A DNA stretch of 64,000 nt from Falsiroseomonas tokyonensis (GTDB lineage Bacteria > Pseudomonadota > Alphaproteobacteria > Acetobacterales > Acetobacteraceae), in contig NZ_JAFNJS010000008.1 in NCBI RefSeq assembly GCF_019024325.1, forward strand, positions 124,001 to 188,000, written 5' to 3'. The notes beneath the pieces were generated by a model, which saw nothing but the letters and a program-made list of their open reading frames with translations, did not search any database and was not told where the DNA came from. Below are positions 16,364-25,749 of the stretch, in pieces. How positions within the stretch are numbered: the stretch's first letter is position 1; the number at the start of each line of letters is the position of its first letter. The position numbers were made by a program, and so were the translations under genes.

Positions 16364-17935
16364 TTAGCCCCCCGCCCCGACGATCACGATCTCAACCCGC
16401 CGTCGCTCGACATACTCGCGCAGCCCCACCACCACCCCGGCAAACCCAGTATCGAGCCCATACCCGGGGTAAGTGACGCGGCCGTAGTCGCCCAAGTTGA
16501 TCTGGCCGAGGTAGCGGTCCGTCATAACCCGCACGGCCCGCGCCCCGCCTTCAAGCCATGTGCCGATCCGCTCCGCACGGGCCTGCGCATCGACCAAGTC
16601 GTAATAGGCGCCAGGCAGCCGTAGCGCCCGCTCACGCGCCACCCGCTGCGTGACGAGGTTGCTCGCATAGCTAGCAACAGGCGCCGTCGTGTCTGCCAGC
16701 CGCTGCCGCAGCGTCGCGTCAGCCGCCGTCCCTAGGTCGGGGATCGGCGCGTCGTTTTGGCCCCAATCGACCTTGACCTCGCGCGGCGCGGGGGCGAGCT
16801 GGTCCGGCAGCGGGACCGGCTCCGGCTCCTGCACGACGTTGAGCGCCGCGATGTCGAACTGGATATCGGTCGTCGCCGTGAACGGATCGAACAGACGCAA
16901 CTTACCGCCCCGGTCGCCGCTCAGGACGGCGCCACAACTGGACAGGATCCGCTGCACGGCGGCCAGCGTCGTGATGTCCTGCGCTGGCTGGTAGAAGCCC
17001 ACCAAGCCCGGCAGGTCAGCCTCCGCGAACTGCCAGGACACGCTATCCCGGTCGTCGTCCGTCATCTGCGGCCCGAGCGCCGAAACCATGTGCCACAGCA
17101 CCGCCGCGATGCTGTCCGGGTAAGCTGAAGCCTCGCCCGATACGTCGCACGTCACGGTGCCGTCCGGATCGCTGCCAAGTTGGAACAGCCCGAGCGCCGG
17201 ATAATCACGCCATTCCGAAACGCCTGGCGTACTGACAACCTTAGTCTGCGTGACGCCACGCATCCGGACCACGTTATGCCCGACAATGCCGCGCCAGTGA
17301 GTTTGGTAGGTCGGCAGCAGCCCGTCGCCGATGTCCACAATGCCCAAGTAGACAGGTTGGATATTGAACCGCCGGCCGAGGCAAACCGGCATCGGGCGAT
17401 CCTTCAGAGCCTCGCTGCCCTGGAGCCCGCCCGTTCCGGTGTAGCGTGTGGACTGTAGGAGCGCGCTCAGGCGGTCTGTAGCGTCACCCAGCGCCACCCG
17501 AGCCTTGCGCCCCGCCAGGCGGTCCACGCGCGCCACAGGGCCCCTCCAGACCAGCGCCGTATCGCGCAGGGGCGTGCCGTAGTCGCTCGCGCGCGGGTCA
17601 AGCACCTCCGCGACCCGGATTTCAATCTCACGGCCGTCCGCCGTCCCATAGCGGGCCATGTCGGCAGACCAGTTGTCGCCGTCTGCCACCGTGATTTCCG
17701 ACGCGGTCAGCGCCACGACGCCGCCGAGGCCAAGGCCGCCAACCACGTCTTGCGCAATCTCGATCCCGCTCAGTATCCGCGGCGGCCAGACGGTGGAGGC
17801 CGGCAAGTCCGCTTGGTCGGAGTGGTAGGCCGCCGTCGCCAGCCGGACCAAAGCCGTGAACTGCTCGGCCTCATAGGCCGCCGGAAGCGACGCCTCCGGA
17901 TACAGCCCGTAGGGAAAGATGCCGCTGTCAAGCAT
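16364..17935 (-). CDS. Tail-tip/hub protein with SGxxPYGLYPEA N-terminus
   Basis: 523 residues. It starts MLDSGIFPYGLYPEA, then has hub-like segments: RDTALVWRGPVARVDRL, LGDATDRLSALL and a C-terminal LGQINLGDYGRVTYPGYG, reminiscent of gene-transfer-agent and lambda-type tail-hub or host-contact proteins. It probably forms part of the tail tip. Its position after the tape measure fits. Confidence 0.6.
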   Translation of the reverse strand: MLDSGIFPYGLYPEASLPAAYEAEQFTALVRLATAAYHSDQADLPASTVWPPRILSGIEIAQDVVGGLGLGGVVALTASEITVADGDNWSADMARYGTADGREIEIRVAEVLDPRASDYGTPLRDTALVWRGPVARVDRLAGRKARVALGDATDRLSALLQSTRYTGTGGLQGSEALKDRPMPVCLGRRFNIQPVYLGIVDIGDGLLPTYQTHWRGIVGHNVVRMRGVTQTKVVSTPGVSEWRDYPALGLFQLGSDPDGTVTCDVSGEASAYPDSIAAVLWHMVSALGPQMTDDDRDSVSWQFAEADLPGLVGFYQPAQDITTLAAVQRILSSCGAVLSGDRGGKLRLFDPFTATTDIQFDIAALNVVQEPEPVPLPDQLAPAPREVKVDWGQNDAPIPDLGTAADATLRQRLADTTAPVASYASNLVTQRVARERALRLPGAYYDLVDAQARAERIGTWLEGGARAVRVMTDRYLGQINLGDYGRVTYPGYGLDTGFAGVVVGLREYVERRRVEIVIVGAGG

Positions 17936-19050
17936 CAGGTGCGGATCGCGTAAACGCGCCAGGTGCCCGACACCAAGTCGCCCGAGCTTGCCAGGAGCCG
18001 GATGTTGGTTACGCGCGCATCGTCCTGCCGCTTGCCGGCGACCATGCCGCCTTCAAGCAAGGCGCCAGTGGACTCCGGCGCATATGCCATGCCTTGTAGC
18101 TGGAACCGCTCCGGGCCACTACCGCCGCCAGCCCATATGTCATAGCGGCCACAGAGCAGGGACGCATTGTCCATGTTGGACCCGATGATGATTGAACTGC
18201 TAGCAGCCGCTCCGGAATTGACGCTGCTTGCGCCGCTGTTGAAGATGGCGCTGCGGAGATAGTCGCTCGCCCCGGATGCGTAGCTGCTGCCGCCGTCGCT
18301 GCTGGTCCGCAGCAGGATCTGCTGGTTATCAGTCTGGATATCGACGTGGTCCAGTTCCAGCACGAAACGCTCCGGACCAAGCGACCCGCTGCCCGGCAGC
18401 GCGATATCCACGACGCTCGTCGCAATGGTGCCGGTGCTGACCAACGCCATAGAGGCCAGGCCCATGCAGATCCAACTGCTACCAGTGCTGCGGATCTCGC
18501 ACGCCTCATTCGCGAACACGAACTGCCCGAGCACGCCGTTGATGGTCTCAGAGCCGGACGGGTCGATCGTCACCACGGCGCCGAGCGTGCCTTGGTTTAC
18601 GATCGTATAGCCGGTGTTGACCGGAACCGTCGCGACGGCGGGCAGATTCAGCGTGCAGGACGCAGAGCCGGTGAAGCGAAGCAGCCCGCCGAGGTCAGCC
18701 AGCGCCGCCGTCGTGGTACTGCTGAAATCGGTCTGGCGCTGCTGGTTCGGCAAGGACAGCAGTTGCACGTCCTTGGTGCCGGATCCGAAGCTGACCAGCG
18801 CCGTCGTGCCGAGGTGGTTGGCGATAACCGTGCTGCGAGTCAGGGTGCCAGGCGTGCCGCCGTCATAGGCGCCGATGCCGATCTCCCACTCCGTCGTGCC
18901 TGAGCGCGAGATGCGATAGACGATCCGCGCTGCGCCGCCGACCGCCGTGAGGAACGAGCGGAAGCGCGCATCGGCCAAAACCAAGTTCAGGGTGCCGGTG
19001 CCAGACGTGTTGCTCGTCTGCTGCGCAAGAAATGCGGAGGGAAGCGGCAT
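17935..19050 (-). CDS. Tail structural protein
   Basis: 371 residues, Ser/Gly/Thr rich beta structure. The N-terminal part (YDGGTPGTLTRSTVIAN) matches a domain seen in many alphaproteobacterial phage tail proteins. It lies directly after the tape measure and its stop overlaps the start of the next gene by one base. Confidence 0.6.
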   Translation of the reverse strand: MPLPSAFLAQQTSNTSGTGTLNLVLADARFRSFLTAVGGAARIVYRISRSGTTEWEIGIGAYDGGTPGTLTRSTVIANHLGTTALVSFGSGTKDVQLLSLPNQQRQTDFSSTTTAALADLGGLLRFTGSASCTLNLPAVATVPVNTGYTIVNQGTLGAVVTIDPSGSETINGVLGQFVFANEACEIRSTGSSWICMGLASMALVSTGTIATSVVDIALPGSGSLGPERFVLELDHVDIQTDNQQILLRTSSDGGSSYASGASDYLRSAIFNSGASSVNSGAAASSSIIIGSNMDNASLLCGRYDIWAGGGSGPERFQLQGMAYAPESTGALLEGGMVAGKRQDDARVTNIRLLASSGDLVSGTWRVYAIRT

Positions 19051-19060
19051 GGAGTACCTC

Positions 19061-22000
19061 CTAGGCGGCGGGGCGCGCCATCATCAGGTCGTTGATGCGG
19101 GCCTGCTGCGCGGCGAGCTGCGTCGTCAGCCGCTGCAACTCCAGCAGCACGCGGTTCAGAACGTCGTTGTTGGCGCCGCCGGTCGCATAGACCGCCTCGG
19201 CAACCGTCGTGACGGAATCGATCACCCCGCCCAGGTTCGCCACATCGGCGTTCGGCGCCAGTTGCCGCGCCGTGTCGGCCGTCAGGCTCACCAGCGAAGC
19301 GAAGGCCGCATCCGTGCCGGTGATGCCGCGGATAGTCGGAAGCGTCGTGCCGGCCAGGCGCGTGAAGTTCTCGATATTGGCGGCGTTCGGGTTCGCCAGC
19401 GCCGCCTGCCGCGCCTGTTCAAGCGCCTCCCGCGCCGCCGTCGCCTGCGCCTCGGGCGATAGGCCGCCAGCACCACCGAAAGTCAGGTTCTCCAGCAGGC
19501 TGCGGACGTTGCGGTCGGTGTTGTCGTTCGTCGCGCCGGCGCCGATCGCCGCCCTCTGCAACGCCTGGTTCTGCCGCACCCGGGCCAGCTGCGCTTCAAT
19601 GTCCGCGTCGGACGCGGCCATCGCCTCAAGCTGCTCTCGGGTCTGCCGAAGCTGCGCGGCGGCCCGAATGTCGAACTCCAGTAGGCTGGCCTCAAGATCG
19701 CGGCCCACGGCGCGGAAGAAATCCACCGTGATGCTGTCGTTCAGTTCCTGGAAGCTGGCGTTCCGGGCTTCGGTGATCTTGGCGACCTGCTCGGCCTGGA
19801 TCGCCTCAAGCTCCGCCGTCGCCAAGCCGTACTTGCGCGCCTGTTCGATGGCCGGGCCCATGTTGCCCGTGATCTGCTCCACAGCCGCGTCGAAGGCCGA
19901 GACCGGATCGCGCAGCCGCAGCATCGCCTCATAGGTGCCGGTGACGAATTGCGCCGCCGTGGTCGCGGCCTCGATCCCGGGGCCGATGCTTTCCAGCGCC
20001 GTCCGCAGGCTGTCGTTGGCGCTGCTGAAGCTGAACACGCCCAGCGCCTCATCCAGGCTGGCCGACTGGCTGCCATCGGTTGGGCGGTCGCCGCCGCCGG
20101 TGATCGCCCGGTTGTTCGTGTTGACGGCGAGGCCGAGCGCGGCGAGCTGCGCATTGATCTGCGCGATCTGCTGCTGTGCCTGGGCGTAAAGCTGCTCGCC
20201 GCCGGCGCCATCGCCCGTGGTGGACAGGCCGGAGAGCCCGAAAATCCCATCGGTGGCCGTGAGGCTGTAGCCGAAGGCGTTGGTCTTCGGGCCAGGGCCG
20301 ATGAGGCCGCCACCAACACCGCCCAGCAGGCCGCCGAGGACGCCGCCGCCGATAGCCCCCACGGGGCCAAGTAAGCCGCCAGCGCCCGCCAGCGCGCCGG
20401 CCAAGCCACCGATGCCGCTGCCCACCATGCCACCAGTCTGCTTGCCGCCGATGAGGCTGTTCAGAAGGGAGCCGGCGCCGAAACCCAGGCCGGCACCCCC
20501 AAGGGCGCCGGTTAGGCTCGCACTGCCAAGACCCATGGTTGAAGGCGCCGCTTCGGCGAAGGCCTCGAAGCCCAATCCGCCGCCAAACACGGAGGGCATG
20601 GCGCTGGCGCCCCATGCGTTGACACTGGAAATGATGCCAGACAGGCCCCCCGACGGCAGCAAGCTGGACAGGCCGGTCAAGTTCCCGAGGCTGCTCAGCA
20701 GGCTACCCGGGCCACTGTCTGCGCCCGTGTAGCCGATGGCCGAGCCGATGCTGCGGATGCCTGGCGTGACCAGCCCTGCATTCACCCCCTGGACCACGGC
20801 CGAGCGAAGGATCGACCCGAAGCCGGACGCCAGGGCAGCCAGCGGGCCACGCCCCTGCGCGGCGCCTTGTTCCAGCGCGCTGAGGGTGGTTTGCGTCAGG
20901 TTCAGGCCGAAATTGTTGGTCACGGTGTCGAATTGGCGGGAGAGCCGATCTGCCTCGCGCTCGGCATCACGCCGCGCGCGCTCGGCCGCGCGCTCCGCTT
21001 CCTGGCGGTTTCGATCCCAGGCCTCCATGATGTCCGCGGCCGGAAAGACCGGCTGCCGCGGATCGGTCGTGTATTCGAAGATGTCGGCTCCGCGCGCCGA
21101 GCGTCGGTTCTCAACCGTGGTCGCTGCACGGGCCGCGCGCGCCTCGGCCCTCTCCGCGGCGCGCGCGGCCCGCTCGCTCTCGCGTTGGGTGCGCTCAAGC
21201 TCCTGCTGCTGCTCACGAACGCGGGCGAAGACGGCGGCATTACCTTCCTCGGCGCCAGGCCCATAGACACCGCCGGTGCGCACGCCTTCAAGGCGCGTTC
21301 GCTCAAGCTCCAGGGCCGCAATCCGCGCACTGATTTGCTCGGCCTGCTGGGCGAGGCGCTCACGCTCGGCGCGCACGACTGGGTTTTCGTTCGTGCCGCC
21401 GCCGCCGATGCGATCGGTCGCGAAGGCGCGCCGCTGCTCCATATCAGTGGCCGCGGCGTTCAGGGAGCGAAGCGACTCGCGCTCGACGCTCAGGCGATCT
21501 TCGACGCCAGCAATCGCCGCTTGGCGCCGCGCACGCTCCAGGCGATCAGCCTTGGCGATCGCGTCCTCGTAAATCTCATTGCTGGCCGAGAGCGCGTTCT
21601 GCAGGTTGCGCTCGGCCTCAGCAACACCCTCGACCTTCGATCCGAGGTCCAGGAACTGCGCCGCCAAAACGCCGACCGTGACCACCGCGCCCGCGATGGC
21701 GCCGCCCGCGCCGAAGTAGCCGGCGAACTGCGCGAACTGCACCCCGAAGGCCAGCAGTGCGTTCTGGCCCATCGCGACCTGCGTCGCAAAGTCCTGCACC
21801 TGAAAGCCGGCCTGGCCGGCGATGATGCCGAGGTTGCGCGTGTTCCCGCTGGCCGTGGCCGCCGCGGCACCGTAGGTCGTGGTCGCTTGCGTCGCCCGCG
21901 CATGCGCCAGCGCGGCCTGCTCCAGCAGCTGGTTGCGGCGCTCCGCCGTGCCCAGGCCGGCAGCCTCGGCCTGACGCACCCGGTCCACCACATTGGCGTA

Positions 22001-22189
22001 CTGAATCGCCGCCCGGTAATTGCTGTCGACGCTGGCCTGGAGCCGGTTCCACGCGGCTTCCTGGCGCGCAGTGGGTGCCGCCGCCTCACCAGCCGCGGCA
22101 CCGGCCTTGCCCACCGCCTCCAGATCAGCGCGGGCCTTCTCCGCGCCTTCGATGGCGAGCCGGATACTGATCTGGCGCGAACCGGACAT
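19061..22189 (-). CDS. Tape measure protein
   Basis: 1042 residues. The N-terminus (ISIRLAIEGAEKARADLEAVGKAG) and long Ala/Arg/Glu coiled coils (residues about 280-430) are typical. Hydrophobic and Gly-rich stretches (about residues 130-185 and 540-650) correspond to the membrane-active part. By the usual lambda relation of residues to tail length, it suggests a tail around 150 nm (inference). It sits between DUF6441 and the tail-tip genes, downstream of the tail chaperone, as in lambda. Confidence 0.85.
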   Translation of the reverse strand: MSGSRQISIRLAIEGAEKARADLEAVGKAGAAAGEAAAPTARQEAAWNRLQASVDSNYRAAIQYANVVDRVRQAEAAGLGTAERRNQLLEQAALAHARATQATTTYGAAAATASGNTRNLGIIAGQAGFQVQDFATQVAMGQNALLAFGVQFAQFAGYFGAGGAIAGAVVTVGVLAAQFLDLGSKVEGVAEAERNLQNALSASNEIYEDAIAKADRLERARRQAAIAGVEDRLSVERESLRSLNAAATDMEQRRAFATDRIGGGGTNENPVVRAERERLAQQAEQISARIAALELERTRLEGVRTGGVYGPGAEEGNAAVFARVREQQQELERTQRESERAARAAERAEARAARAATTVENRRSARGADIFEYTTDPRQPVFPAADIMEAWDRNRQEAERAAERARRDAEREADRLSRQFDTVTNNFGLNLTQTTLSALEQGAAQGRGPLAALASGFGSILRSAVVQGVNAGLVTPGIRSIGSAIGYTGADSGPGSLLSSLGNLTGLSSLLPSGGLSGIISSVNAWGASAMPSVFGGGLGFEAFAEAAPSTMGLGSASLTGALGGAGLGFGAGSLLNSLIGGKQTGGMVGSGIGGLAGALAGAGGLLGPVGAIGGGVLGGLLGGVGGGLIGPGPKTNAFGYSLTATDGIFGLSGLSTTGDGAGGEQLYAQAQQQIAQINAQLAALGLAVNTNNRAITGGGDRPTDGSQSASLDEALGVFSFSSANDSLRTALESIGPGIEAATTAAQFVTGTYEAMLRLRDPVSAFDAAVEQITGNMGPAIEQARKYGLATAELEAIQAEQVAKITEARNASFQELNDSITVDFFRAVGRDLEASLLEFDIRAAAQLRQTREQLEAMAASDADIEAQLARVRQNQALQRAAIGAGATNDNTDRNVRSLLENLTFGGAGGLSPEAQATAAREALEQARQAALANPNAANIENFTRLAGTTLPTIRGITGTDAAFASLVSLTADTARQLAPNADVANLGGVIDSVTTVAEAVYATGGANNDVLNRVLLELQRLTTQLAAQQARINDLMMARPAA

Positions 22190-22192
22190 AGA

Positions 22193-22918
22193 TCAGCCTC
22201 CCGCCGCCAGGGCCGATGAAACATTGCTTGCCAGGGTCGCCTGCGCCCGAGAGGCGGCGCCCGCGATATCCAGGCGCCGCGGCACCCGCGTCTGTCGGAC
22301 CAGCGTGAACAGCAAGACCGGCTTGGCCCCGCGACTGGCGAAGTAGAGCGCCACCAGCCGCGACTGGCTGGCGCGCGTCGGGGTCAGCAGGATGTAGCCC
22401 CGAGACCGCGCCGACGGGTCGCCCGCCTTCCGGATTGCGTTGCCTGGCCTGGCCGAGACGATGGGCACGCCGAGCTTGCGCGCCGCTTCCTCAAGGCTGG
22501 ACCGCCGGCGCCGGGCGTTGCCGGGAATTGAACCGCCCTTCCGGCTCACGGTCGTGGAAACCACGTCCGCGCCCAGAGCCTCCGCGGCCTTGCTGGGGAT
22601 CAGCAGGAAGGATCCACGCCGCGGCAGAACCACCGCCCCCCGCTCGAAAGCCTCATGCAGCGCGGTCGCCTTCGACCACACCAGCCCGGCCGGCCGCAGC
22701 GTGCGGCGCGGCGTGCCGGGGTACACCTGCTTGCGCCAGGCCGCCGCCAGACCCGCGCCCAGCCCGGCCCCCGTCACCTGCCCGCGAAGGTCGGTGTGGA
22801 CCGCCGTGGCCGTGCGATCCACGGCGCGCCGCAGCCCGCGCGACATGGTGGTGACTTCGCCGTCCAGGATGTTCCTCAGCTGCGCGCCGAGGTTGCCGAC
22901 AACGCGCATCTGGAGCAT
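22193..22918 (-). CDS. DUF6441 family phage protein
   Basis: 241 residues, very basic. The pattern WRKQVYPGTPRRTLRPAGLVWSKA is the core of DUF6441, found in phage tail modules of alphaproteobacteria with unknown role. The start overlaps the stop of the frameshifted chaperone frame (TGATG), which supports translation of that second frame. Confidence 0.7.
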   Translation of the reverse strand: MLQMRVVGNLGAQLRNILDGEVTTMSRGLRRAVDRTATAVHTDLRGQVTGAGLGAGLAAAWRKQVYPGTPRRTLRPAGLVWSKATALHEAFERGAVVLPRRGSFLLIPSKAAEALGADVVSTTVSRKGGSIPGNARRRRSSLEEAARKLGVPIVSARPGNAIRKAGDPSARSRGYILLTPTRASQSRLVALYFASRGAKPVLLFTLVRQTRVPRRLDIAGAASRAQATLASNVSSALAAGG

Positions 22919-23771
22919 CAGCCGCCTTCCTCTTTCATCGCCGCGGCCTCAAGCCCCGCCAGAAAACGAAAGGCGTCCAGCAGCCATGCGGCTTGATCGT
23001 TGACGCCGCCGCCGTCCGGCATGAAGGCCAGGCCACCCATGCCGCCCTGGCACACGCGCCACAGGCGCAAAACCTCGAAAAATTCTTCCGGCGTCGTCTC
23101 GGCCGGGTTTTCCGACCACTGCTCGCCGAGAACCTGGTATGTGGCGCCCTCGGCCAGGATCAGGTCGCGCCAGACGACGGGGTCCCGTCCGACTGCGAGG
23201 GCGCCGCGCAGTTTTTTTCCGCATCCTGGGACAAAAAGGCCATGCGATAGGCCTCGATGCCGAGGCTCGTCAGATCGTCGTCCGGAACCGCCTCCAGCGC
23301 ATCCGCCGCAGCCTCGCCGTTGCGGCGCTGGAACTCCGGCAGGCCCGGACCCTCCCAGCCGCGCAGGGCGAAGCGGGCCGCGACCGCGGGATAGGTCGCC
23401 ATGAAGAAGGACCGATCGGCCAGCAGCGTCGCATAGGCCGGCACGGCGCGCGCCGCGGCCTCAATCGGGACCAGCCGCGCGGTTGCCGGGCCCGCCTGCC
23501 CCGCCGGGTCGGCCTGGCGTTCCTTTTGCTCGGCCTCGGCCTCATCGATCAGGGCCAGCACCTCATCGAGGTTCGCCGGCGCAAGCTCCTGCACCGCGAA
23601 GCGGAGGCCTTCCAGGATGCGCTCGTTGGAGTGCATCACCGCGCCCTCGATCACCATGGCGCGGCGGAACAGGTTTCGCTCCCGGCGCGTCATCGGCGCC
23701 AGCAGGTAGCGGCGTGGCGAGCCGGGCGGCTGGTGCCACACGCTATCGTCCCGCGAGAGGATGGGGGTCAT
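22918..23771 (-). CDS. Tail assembly chaperone, -1 frameshift product (GT-like)
   Basis: Reading from 23771, the zero frame reaches GAA AAA AAC at 23211-23219. The heptamer A AAA AAC (23211-23217) is a canonical -1 slippery site. After slippage the new frame runs about 97 codons to a TGA at 22918-22920 (LRGALAVGRDPVVWRDL..., ending AAMKEEGG). The extension has natural composition, fills the otherwise empty stretch, and its stop overlaps the DUF6441 start. As with lambda G/GT, the fusion should load the tape measure during tail assembly. Confidence 0.8.
23160..23771 (-). CDS. Tail assembly chaperone, zero-frame product (G-like)
   Basis: 203 residues (MTPILSRDDSVWHQPPGSPR...), starting after AAGAGG. 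It has helical and acidic regions. If no frameshift occurs, translation ends 17 codons beyond the slippery site at 23160. It sits between the tail tube genes and the tape measure, the normal place, although an accessory cassette has been inserted upstream. Confidence 0.75.
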   Translation of the reverse strand: MTPILSRDDSVWHQPPGSPRRYLLAPMTRRERNLFRRAMVIEGAVMHSNERILEGLRFAVQELAPANLDEVLALIDEAEAEQKERQADPAGQAGPATARLVPIEAAARAVPAYATLLADRSFFMATYPAVAARFALRGWEGPGLPEFQRRNGEAAADALEAVPDDDLTSLGIEAYRMAFLSQDAEKNCAAPSQSDGTPSSGAT

Positions 23772-23872
23772 ATTGGCCTCTTGTCGGAGAGGTGGTGGTG
23801 GGCAGGTCCGACAACCTGCCCGCCTGTCGCGCCCGGGCGGACGCGCTACCGGTATTCGGCCGGATGGGAATG

Positions 23873-23934
23873 AGCCGAAATGTATATTCGGCTCTACAAC
23901 TCACTTGCCCTGCGTGGCGTATAGTGCGATATAC
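23873..23934 (+). promoter_or_regulatory. Operator/promoter region of the toxin-antitoxin pair
   Basis: Two perfect inverted repeats lie just before the toxin start: agccgaa-N7-ttcggct (23873-23893) and gtata-N6-tatac (23919-23934). TTGCCC with a spacer of 17 to 19 bp leads to a TATA-rich -10. The antitoxin probably binds here to autoregulate. Confidence 0.6.
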
Positions 23935-23939
23935 ACTTT

Positions 23940-24236
23940 ATGCACACGATTCAGCGCACCGCAGAATTCGAAGCTTGGTTGAACGGCCTCAAGGACCCGG
24001 CCGCCAAGGCGCGGGTGCTGGTGCGGATCGAGCGCATGCGGGCGGGCAACTTCGGCGACTGGAAGTCGGTTGGCGAAGGCGTGTCAGAGCTTCGGATCAC
24101 CTATGGCCCGGGCTACCGGATCTATTTCACCCAGCGCGGCGCCGTGCTGGTCATCGTGCTGGGCGGCGGCACCAAGGCACGCCAGAGCCGGGATATCGCC
24201 GCGGCAAAGGCCCTGGCGGCCGGATTGGAGGAATGA
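23940..24236 (+). CDS. RelE/HigB-like toxin (phage-derived addiction module killer)
   Basis: 98 residues with the family pattern FEAWLNGLKDPAAKARVLVRI, then SELRITYGPGYRIYF and VLGGGTKARQSRDI. These proteins are mRNA interferases or ribosome-dependent RNases that are neutralised by the partner. Conserved Arg/Tyr residues in RITYGPGYRIYF are present. It is transcribed opposite to the surrounding late genes with its own operator. Confidence 0.88.
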   Translation: MHTIQRTAEFEAWLNGLKDPAAKARVLVRIERMRAGNFGDWKSVGEGVSELRITYGPGYRIYFTQRGAVLVIVLGGGTKARQSRDIAAAKALAAGLEE

Positions 24237-24238
24237 CG

Positions 24239-24607
24239 ATGGTCGCGAAGACGAAGACCTATCCCTGGGATGCGGCCGAGTTCCTCGGCGATGCGGAGAC
24301 GCAGGCGGAGTTCTTGCGGGTGGTCATGGAGGATGGCGACGCGGGCGAGATCGCTCAGGCGCTGGGCACCATCGCCCGGGCGCGGGGCATGACCGAGGTC
24401 GCCCGGCGCGCCGGCATCGGTCGTGACACGCTGTACAAGGCCCTCCGCGAGGATGGTAACCCGGGCTTCGCCACCGTCCTCAAGGTGCTGGACGCGCTCG
24501 ACATCAAGTTGACGACGCTGCCCGCGAACGATGGGCCGCTTCCTACGGCCAATGAAAACGAGGCTGAGAAACTCACACGCGGGCGGAAGAAGCGCCAAGC
24601 CAAGTAG
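24239..24607 (+). CDS. HigA-like antitoxin (addiction module antidote)
   Basis: 122 residues. The N-terminal DAAEFLGDAETQAEFL segment and the helix-turn-helix MTEVARRAGIGRDTLYKALREDGNPGF are the known antidote pattern. A basic tail follows. ATG 24239 is preferred because GGAGG is 8 bp upstream; ATG 24233 overlaps the toxin stop. It binds the toxin and the operator upstream. Confidence 0.88.
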   Translation: MVAKTKTYPWDAAEFLGDAETQAEFLRVVMEDGDAGEIAQALGTIARARGMTEVARRAGIGRDTLYKALREDGNPGFATVLKVLDALDIKLTTLPANDGPLPTANENEAEKLTRGRKKRQAK

Positions 24608-24628
24608 GAGCCTGGCGCTTCCAGATGG

Positions 24629-25066
24629 TCAGGCGTCGGGCAGCCGCAACAGGTCACGGGCCAGCGAGAAGGCGATGGCCTCATCGCTGTCCGGGTCCAT
24701 CTCGCCGCGCGAGTCCGCGTTGGAGTATCGCTTCACGATGCGCGCCTTGGCCTGCAGCCCGGACAGCGTGTGCGCCTGGTGCTGCGCGATGCGGCGCCGG
24801 TAGCTCCAGCTTACCTCCGCCAGCCGATCGATTTCGGCGCAAACGTCTTTTGGGGTGCCACCCGGGTGGTCCATCCAAGGCTCTTGGAGCGCGTCAATCG
24901 CCTGATCCACGCCCATGTGTGCGGCGCAGAGATGAAGAAGTCTGGCGTCCGGATCGGGCGCCGCGGGCAGCAGCGCCCCGGACACCGGCGGCACCGGCGG
25001 CATCACGACAGAGGCCGTGACGCCCATCGCGGCCGTCATGGCGCCGCGGCGGGAAAGGGCGGGCAT
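24629..25066 (-). CDS. Hypothetical phage protein
   Basis: 145 residues. The N-terminus has two arginines then a hydrophobic stretch (LSRRGAMTAAMGVTASVV), which resembles a Tat signal. The rest is helical with many Arg and Asp. It overlaps the BRO-domain gene by one base and is probably expressed with it. Confidence 0.55.
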   Translation of the reverse strand: MPALSRRGAMTAAMGVTASVVMPPVPPVSGALLPAAPDPDARLLHLCAAHMGVDQAIDALQEPWMDHPGGTPKDVCAEIDRLAEVSWSYRRRIAQHQAHTLSGLQAKARIVKRYSNADSRGEMDPDSDEAIAFSLARDLLRLPDA

Positions 25067-25662
25067 CAGTGGGTGCCTCCCTGCCCGTTCGTCGGCGTCA
25101 CGGTGATGGTCACGCTGCCCGGGGCCGGCGGCGTGGCGCTATCCAGCAGGTCCGGCTGCCGCAGCGCATGCGCCATGGCGGGGACCCAGTCCAGGCCGAG
25201 CTTCGCCCAGAGCTGCGCCCCGGCCCGCTCGCCGAAGCACCGGACGGCCGTGTTGACCTTCCGCAGCTTCAGCCCGTCCGGGGTCTGCTCCTCGACCTCC
25301 TCCACCACGGGCGCCGCCACATAGAAGCCGTTGCGCCGGATCGCAGGCAACACCTCGCCCGTCACCCACTTCCGGAAGCGGTGCGCCACCGTGCCGGGCT
25401 TGGTGGCGTCCCGGCTCCGCAGGATCAGGGTGTAGAGGCCGCCCTCGGAGACGACCAGAACGTCTTGCTCGCCGCCAAGGGTCCGGGTTGAAGCCGTACC
25501 CTTCTCGTCATCGTCCAGCTTGGCCACTGCGGTGCTGACGTCGCTGATGCCCAAAGCCCGGCACACATCGGCAGCCACAAACCAGGGCGCGCCCTCGCGC
25601 TCCAGCACACGAACCATCGCTTCCCCCTCGAACAGGAAGGGGGTAATCTTGTTCTCGGTCAT
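25066..25662 (-). CDS. BRO-N domain antirepressor-like protein
   Basis: 198 residues. The BRO-N domain occupies about residues 8-110: VRVLEREGAPWFVAADVCRALGI, GLYTLILRSRDATKPGTVAHRF and RKWVTGEVLPAIRRNGFY. These domains bind DNA and occur in phage antirepressors. It lies far from the CI region, inside the accessory cassette, so its target may be a local or superinfecting repressor. Confidence 0.8.
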   Translation of the reverse strand: MTENKITPFLFEGEAMVRVLEREGAPWFVAADVCRALGISDVSTAVAKLDDDEKGTASTRTLGGEQDVLVVSEGGLYTLILRSRDATKPGTVAHRFRKWVTGEVLPAIRRNGFYVAAPVVEEVEEQTPDGLKLRKVNTAVRCFGERAGAQLWAKLGLDWVPAMAHALRQPDLLDSATPPAPGSVTITVTPTNGQGGTH

Positions 25663-25749
25663 ATCCGATGTCCTAGATCGGGTTTCGACAAGACCGGCGC
25701 GGCCCCTGGCAGGGCTTCCCGGTCGGTGGTTATCCAGCCGGCGGCGGGG

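Noticed and set aside
20867-22219. 450-codon plus-strand frame
   Set aside because: Antisense shadow of the tape measure gene with unnatural composition and no ribosome site.
22949-23224. 91-codon minus-strand frame between DUF6441 and the chaperone
   Set aside because: Arg/Gly-rich frame; the -1 frame reached by the slippery site gives a much better protein over the same bases.
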